Assembly: GCA_947455285.1 (NCBI GenBank)
Contig: CANGOK010000123.1
Span: 1 to 9,257 of the forward strand
Direction of reading: 5' to 3'
DNA: 9,257 nucleotides
DNA from: Beijerinckiaceae bacterium
GTDB taxonomy: Bacteria > Pseudomonadota > Alphaproteobacteria > Rhizobiales > Beijerinckiaceae
A model generated the notes under the pieces. It was not told where the DNA came from. It did not search any database and was given only the letters and a program-made list of their open reading frames with translations. How positions within the stretch are numbered: position 1 is the first letter of the stretch; each line of letters starts with the position of its first letter. The position numbers were made by a program, and so were the translations under genes. Below, one piece after another: positions 5,752-9,257 of this stretch.

Positions 5752-7079
5752 TGCGCAAGGTCTCTCTTGTTCTGCTTGGCGCCGTGATGGGCGCTTCGGT
5801 GGTCACCATCGGCAGCCAGACCCATCTGCTCGCCGCGGCCGCCCGGGCCGCCGGGACCGACACCTATCGCAACCTCAACCTTTTCGGCGACGTCTTCGAG
5901 AAGATTCGCTCCGACTATGTGGAGCGCCCGGACGAGCAGAAGCTGGTCGAGTCAGCCATCAATGGCATGCTCACCTCGCTTGATCCCCATTCGAGCTATA
6001 TGGACGCCAAGAGCTACCGCGACATGCAGGTGCAGACGCGCGGTGAGTTCGGCGGCCTTGGCATCGAGGTCACGCAGGAAGAGGGCCTTGTGAAGGTCGT
6101 CACCCCCATCGACGATACGCCGGCCTCGCGCGCAGGCATCATGGCGGGCGACCTCATCAGCGCCATCGACGATGAAGCGGTGCTGGGCCTCACGCTCAAT
6201 CAGGCCGTCGACAAGATGCGTGGTCCCGTCAACACCAGCGTCAAGCTGACCGTGCTGCGCGGCGCGCAGAAGGAGCCGCGCGAGGTCAAGCTTACCCGCG
6301 CTGTCATCCAGATTCGCTCGGTGCGCTCGCGTCAGGAAGGCGACGACATCGGCTACATCCGAATCACGCAGTTCAGCGAGCAGACCTTCGACGGGGTGAA
6401 GCAGGCGCTGCAGAAGTTCCAGCAGGACATGCCCGGCGACAAGCTGAAGGGTTATGTGCTGGATCTGCGCAACAATCCCGGCGGATTGCTCGACCAGTCG
6501 GTCTCCGTCTCCAACGCCTTCCTCGACAAGGGCGAGATCGTCTCGACCCGCGGCCGCAACGCCGATGAGACCCAGCGCTACAACGCGCGCGGCGCGGGCG
6601 ACATTTCGAAGGGCAAGCCGGTGGTCGTGCTGATCAACGGTGGCTCAGCCTCGGCCTCTGAAATCGTCGCAGGCGCATTGCAGGATCACAAGCGGGCGAC
6701 GATCCTCGGCACCCGTTCCTTCGGCAAGGGCTCGGTGCAGACGATCATTCCGCTCGGCCAGAACAACGGCGCCCTGCGTCTCACGACGGCGCGCTACTAC
6801 ACGCCTTCGGGCCGTTCGATTCAGGCCAAGGGCATCGATCCCGACATCCAGATCCTGCAGGACGTGCCGGATGAATTGAAGGGGCGGGACGAGACCAAGG
6901 GCGAGGCCTCGCTCAAGGGTCATCTGAAGAACGGCGAGGACGAGAAGGGTGGTTCGCAGGCCTATGTTCCGCCGGACCAGTCCAAGGACAAGCAGCTTAA
7001 CGCAGCCTTCGACATCCTGCGCGGCGTGAAGCGGGCGCAGGCGAGCGAAGAGAAGAAGGCCGAACCCGCCGCGAAATGA
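5751..7079 (+). CDS. ctpA: Carboxy-terminal processing protease CtpA (S41 family)
   Basis: This is a 442-residue S41 serine protease. Its N-terminal hydrophobic segment (about 4-34) acts as signal or anchor, placing the enzyme in the periplasm. A PDZ domain (about 98-172, 'FGGLGIEV' onward) recognises substrate C-termini. The catalytic domain follows, with 'DLRNNPGG' (238-245), 'GGSASASEI' carrying the likely nucleophile Ser301, and 'RSFGKGSVQ' with Lys326 as general base; the 25-residue Ser-Lys spacing matches characterised C-terminal processing proteases. The tail after about residue 375 is Lys/Glu/Asp-rich and probably disordered. Family members trim or degrade periplasmic proteins, including murein hydrolases and their regulators, which makes coupling with the EnvC-like gene meaningful, though the substrate here is not known. 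ATG 5751 overlaps the preceding stop by one base. A strong terminator follows 24 bases after the stop. Confidence 0.96.
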   Translation: MRKVSLVLLGAVMGASVVTIGSQTHLLAAAARAAGTDTYRNLNLFGDVFEKIRSDYVERPDEQKLVESAINGMLTSLDPHSSYMDAKSYRDMQVQTRGEFGGLGIEVTQEEGLVKVVTPIDDTPASRAGIMAGDLISAIDDEAVLGLTLNQAVDKMRGPVNTSVKLTVLRGAQKEPREVKLTRAVIQIRSVRSRQEGDDIGYIRITQFSEQTFDGVKQALQKFQQDMPGDKLKGYVLDLRNNPGGLLDQSVSVSNAFLDKGEIVSTRGRNADETQRYNARGAGDISKGKPVVVLINGGSASASEIVAGALQDHKRATILGTRSFGKGSVQTIIPLGQNNGALRLTTARYYTPSGRSIQAKGIDPDIQILQDVPDELKGRDETKGEASLKGHLKNGEDEKGGSQAYVPPDQSKDKQLNAAFDILRGVKRAQASEEKKAEPAAK

Positions 7080-7103
7080 TTGGTGAATCGTTGAAGTGAT
7101 TCG

Positions 7104-7136
7104 AAACGCCGGTCTGGTCTCCAGATCGGCGTTTTT
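7104..7136 (+). terminator. Rho-independent terminator after ctpA
   Basis: AAACGCCGGTCTGG (7104-7117) pairs with CCAGATCGGCGTTT (7121-7134) to form a 14-bp stem with a single G-T pair and a TCT loop, running into a T-run at 7132-7136. Placed 24 bases after the ctpA stop, it ends the upstream unit and separates it from the deacetylase-rppH unit. The sequence is a textbook intrinsic terminator. Confidence 0.92.
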
Positions 7137-7233
7137 GCCGTTTGGAACGCTCGACGAAATTGTCAAGTTAAAGCACAGTAGCGCTGGATGTGGGTGATTC
7201 GCTGCATCGGGCTGACCTTGAGCCGATTCTGAC

Positions 7234-8496
7234 ATGGCAACCGATGACCTGTACGCGCCTTTGGGGCTCGACCGCCCCGCGAAAAGCCCTCCAAGGCGCG
7301 CAGCCCCATGGGGATGGCTTGCGCTTGGGGGTTTGGGCGTAGCCATATTTGCCCTTGTCGCCTTCAGCTTAGCGACAGACGATGGCATGGGCGGGCGGCC
7401 CTACGCCGAAGTCGTCATCCAGAGCGATCCCCCGCCAGCAGAGCCGCCGGTCCTCCCGCCGCTCGCCTCGGCGCCGTCGCAGCCTGCATCGCCAGTCCTG
7501 CGATCGGGAGCGCCGCCGAAGTCCTCCGGCGCCGCCATCTTCGATTTGGACGCGGACGCCCGCCCCGCGACTTCAGGTCCTCTTGTACTCAAAGTGCCGC
7601 AGGGGACCGAGCAATCCGTCGTTCAGCAGGACACGCGGGACATTTCTCGCCAGCCTTTGGGTCTTTCGCTCACGCCTGCGCCTGATCCGCGCCTCGTGGA
7701 GAAGGGTCGCCATGGGCCTCTGCCGCGCATCGGCGCGGACGGGGCGCGTCCATCCGAGGTCTATGCTCGGCCATTGGTCAGCGTTGCAAGCCTCAAAGCC
7801 GGTGCGCCGCGCATCGCCCTTGTGGTCGGCGGCATGGGCCTCAACGCCCGCGCCACGCGCTTAGCCATCGAAACGCTGCCCGGCGCGGTGACGCTGGGCT
7901 TCGCTCCCTATGGCGCTGATCTTGACCGGCAGGCGGCGGAGGCTCGCGAGGCCGGGCATGAACTGCTGCTGCAGACGCCCATGGAGCCGATCGATAAATC
8001 CGCCATACCCGGACCCCATACGCTGCTTTCGGGCGCCGAGCCCGCGCAGAACCTTGATGGGTTGCGTTGGCATATGTCGCGGTTGACGGGCTACGTGGGC
8101 ATCGCGAATTTTCTGGGCGGGCGCTTCATGGCCCGCGAGCCGGATTTCGCCCCCGTGATTCGGGAAATCGCCGGGCGCGGACTACTTTTTCTCGACGATG
8201 GCTCCTCGCCGCAGAGCCTTGCGCCCGGCATAGCCGCAGCAGCCGGTCTCCCCTTCGTCCGGGCCGATGTGGTGCTGGACGCGAACCCGAGGCCGGAGGC
8301 GATCGAGGCGGCGCTTGGCCGACTTGAGGCCATGTCCCGCGCCAAAGGCGCAGCTACAGGCTATGCGGCGGGCCTGCCGGGCGCTATGGAGGCCGTGGCG
8401 CGTTTTGCGCGGGGGCTGGAGCGACGAGGCGTCGCGTTGGTTCCTCTTAGCGCGCTCGCCTCGCGTGAACCTGCCTCAGCGGGTCTCGCACGGTGA
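7234..8496 (+). CDS. Divergent polysaccharide deacetylase family protein (YibQ/DUF610-like)
   Basis: This 420-residue protein is probably anchored in the inner membrane with its bulk in the periplasm. It has a short cytoplasmic N-terminus with basic residues, one membrane segment (about 26-47), a Pro/Ser/Ala-rich linker (about 60-110), and a divergent NodB-like domain (about 193-415). Family blocks are clear: 'PRIALVVGGMGL' (from 195), 'GHELLLQTPMEP' with His242, 'PGPHTLLSG' with His262, 'GYVGIANFLGGRF', and 'LFLDDGSS' with Asp321-Asp322. The first block has Gly199-Gly200 where YibQ-type members usually have an Asp pair, so one metal ligand seems lost and deacetylase activity is doubtful. Its true function is not established; yibQ is also next to envC in E. 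coli, which suggests an envelope role. ATG 7234 has only a weak ribosome binding site. It is the first gene after the terminator, and rppH follows after 42 bases. Confidence 0.88.
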   Translation: MATDDLYAPLGLDRPAKSPPRRAAPWGWLALGGLGVAIFALVAFSLATDDGMGGRPYAEVVIQSDPPPAEPPVLPPLASAPSQPASPVLRSGAPPKSSGAAIFDLDADARPATSGPLVLKVPQGTEQSVVQQDTRDISRQPLGLSLTPAPDPRLVEKGRHGPLPRIGADGARPSEVYARPLVSVASLKAGAPRIALVVGGMGLNARATRLAIETLPGAVTLGFAPYGADLDRQAAEAREAGHELLLQTPMEPIDKSAIPGPHTLLSGAEPAQNLDGLRWHMSRLTGYVGIANFLGGRFMAREPDFAPVIREIAGRGLLFLDDGSSPQSLAPGIAAAAGLPFVRADVVLDANPRPEAIEAALGRLEAMSRAKGAATGYAAGLPGAMEAVARFARGLERRGVALVPLSALASREPASAGLAR

Positions 8497-8538
8497 CGAT
8501 GTGCTGGTTGGGCGGCTGGCGTTGGAGTGGAGCAGGGC

Positions 8539-9051
8539 ATGAAACAGACCCTCTATCGACCCTGTGTGGGCGTCATGCTCATCAATCGCGCGGGTCTCGT
8601 CTTTATCGGACGGCGTCGTAACAAGCGCCTGGTGGAGCACGTCGCCCCCAATCACGAGTGGCAGATGCCTCAGGGCGGCATCGATCCGGGCGAAGACCCA
8701 TGGACCGCCTGCCTGCGTGAACTCCATGAAGAAACCAACGTGACCTCAGTCTCCCTGCTGGCCGAGGCGTCGGACTGGTACGCCTATGACCTGCCCAACG
8801 ATGTGGCCAACAAGGCCTGGCGGGGTCGCTACCATGGCCAGAGGCAGAAATGGTTCGCCCTGCGTTTTGAAGGCGACGATAGCGAGATCGACATCCATAG
8901 CCCCGGCGGCGGCGCCCATAAGCCCGAGTTCGACGCCTGGCGCTGGGAGCCCATGATCAATCTCCCGGACCTGATCATCCCCTTCAAGCGCCCGGTTTAT
9001 GAAAAGGTGGTCGCCGATTTCGCCTCCTTCGCAGGCAAGCTGACGCCCTGA
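8539..9051 (+). CDS. rppH: RNA 5'-pyrophosphohydrolase RppH (Nudix)
   Basis: RppH removes pyrophosphate from 5'-triphosphorylated RNA, starting RNase E-dependent decay in the cytoplasm; rhizobial and Bartonella homologues are also known as IalA or dinucleoside polyphosphate hydrolases. The 170-residue protein has the family opening 'YRPCVGVMLIN' (6-16), 'HEWQMPQGGID' (39-49) and a full Nudix box at 46-68 with Glu52, Arg60-Glu61 and Glu64-Glu65 as metal ligands; the usual Gly of EExG is Asn67, common in alphaproteobacterial RppH as far as I recall. 'RGRYHGQRQKWFALRF' (95-110) is the conserved RNA-contact region of this subfamily. ATG 8539 is chosen because GGAG (8529-8532) lies six bases upstream; GTG 8527 has no such site. 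It is probably co-transcribed with the deacetylase gene. Confidence 0.95.
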   Translation: MKQTLYRPCVGVMLINRAGLVFIGRRRNKRLVEHVAPNHEWQMPQGGIDPGEDPWTACLRELHEETNVTSVSLLAEASDWYAYDLPNDVANKAWRGRYHGQRQKWFALRFEGDDSEIDIHSPGGGAHKPEFDAWRWEPMINLPDLIIPFKRPVYEKVVADFASFAGKLTP

Positions 9052-9100
9052 ACGGTCGCATTCCCGCAGCGACGCGCTAAGATCAGGACTCCTGCAGCTG

Positions 9101-9104
9101 GGAG
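9101..9104 (+). promoter_or_regulatory. Ribosome binding site of the thiolase gene
   Basis: GGAG at 9101-9104, preceded by another G, stands six bases before ATG 9111. This near-ideal spacing fixes the thiolase start. The 59-base gap after rppH shows no terminator and only a weak -10-like TAAGAT at 9078-9083 without a matching -35, so read-through from rppH is possible. Confidence 0.7.
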
Positions 9105-9110
9105 ACCTTC

Positions 9111-9257
9111 ATGCTCGCCGACCCCATCGTCATCGTCGCCGCCGCCCGCACGCCCATGGGCGGTTTTCTGGGCGCGCTTGGCGGCTGCCCTGCTCCGCGT
9201 TTGGGCGCCATCGCCATTGAAGCCGCGGTCGCCCGCGCCGGGATCGCGGGAGAAGCG
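9111..9257 (+). CDS. Thiolase / acetyl-CoA acetyltransferase, N-terminal fragment
   Basis: The last 49 codons encode the N-terminus of a thiolase: 'IVIVAAARTPMGGFLGAL' followed by 'PAPRLGAIAIEAAVARAGI', matching the opening of the thiolase N-domain ('VIVAAARTPxGxFxGxL'). Thiolases condense two acetyl-CoA to acetoacetyl-CoA, or run the reverse reaction in fatty-acid oxidation. The catalytic cysteine, usually near residue 90, lies beyond the window, so biosynthetic (PhaA/AtoB-like) and degradative types cannot be separated. The gene continues past the window's end. Start ATG 9111 is supported by GGAG six bases upstream. It looks unrelated in function to rppH. Confidence 0.88.
   Translation, partial: MLADPIVIVAAARTPMGGFLGALGGCPAPRLGAIAIEAAVARAGIAGEA

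Noticed and set aside
7137..7233. Promoter for the deacetylase-rppH unit
   Set aside because: One must exist after the terminator, and TTGTCA at 7160-7165 resembles a -35, but no -10-like hexamer lies at 16-18 bases from it, so I did not annotate it.
1..9257. Mobile elements, CRISPR, tRNA or rRNA genes, defence systems
   Set aside because: No transposase or integrase motifs, no regularly spaced repeats, no tRNA-like cloverleaf and no rRNA sequence were recognised on either strand.

Overview
This window looks like a chromosomal housekeeping segment from a GC-rich alphaproteobacterium, most likely of the order Hyphomicrobiales (Rhizobiales). The gene order proA, nadD, rsfS, rlmH, envC-like, ctpA, divergent polysaccharide deacetylase and rppH is, from my knowledge, a familiar arrangement in that group, and the protein sequences agree with it. 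Examples are the N-terminally extended NadD, the GG variant of the YibQ-like deacetylase and the 'HEETN' Nudix box of RppH. All genes lie on the + strand. I see no tRNA, rRNA, CRISPR array, insertion sequence or phage gene.

Layout. Bases 1-1215 hold most of proA (last step but one of proline synthesis), cut at its 5' end. Next come two genes that interrupt the usual proA-nadD neighbourhood. The first is a two-domain VOC protein with a complete extradiol-dioxygenase active site (1296-2243), preceded by a 9-bp inverted repeat that encloses its likely -10 box. The second is a small cold-shock protein gene (2353-2562). Then follow nadD (NAD synthesis), rsfS (ribosome silencing) and rlmH (23S rRNA methylation), which make up a NAD/ribosome block. 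An EnvC-like murein hydrolase activator with a degenerate LytM domain comes next, followed by the carboxy-terminal processing protease ctpA, which overlaps it by one base. A strong intrinsic terminator at 7104-7136 closes this unit.

A second unit begins after the terminator: an inner-membrane-anchored divergent polysaccharide deacetylase (7234-8496), then rppH (8539-9051), the RNA 5' pyrophosphohydrolase. The last 147 bases are the start of a thiolase gene with its own good ribosome binding site, cut by the window end.

The envC-like, ctpA and deacetylase genes probably all act in the envelope (murein hydrolase control, periplasmic proteolysis, possible envelope polysaccharide work). The rest serve core metabolism and RNA or ribosome maintenance.

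I found no convincing new multi-gene system. The points most worth a second look are the dioxygenase with its palindromic promoter region, the possible CTG start of the EnvC-like gene, and the missing Asp pair in the deacetylase.
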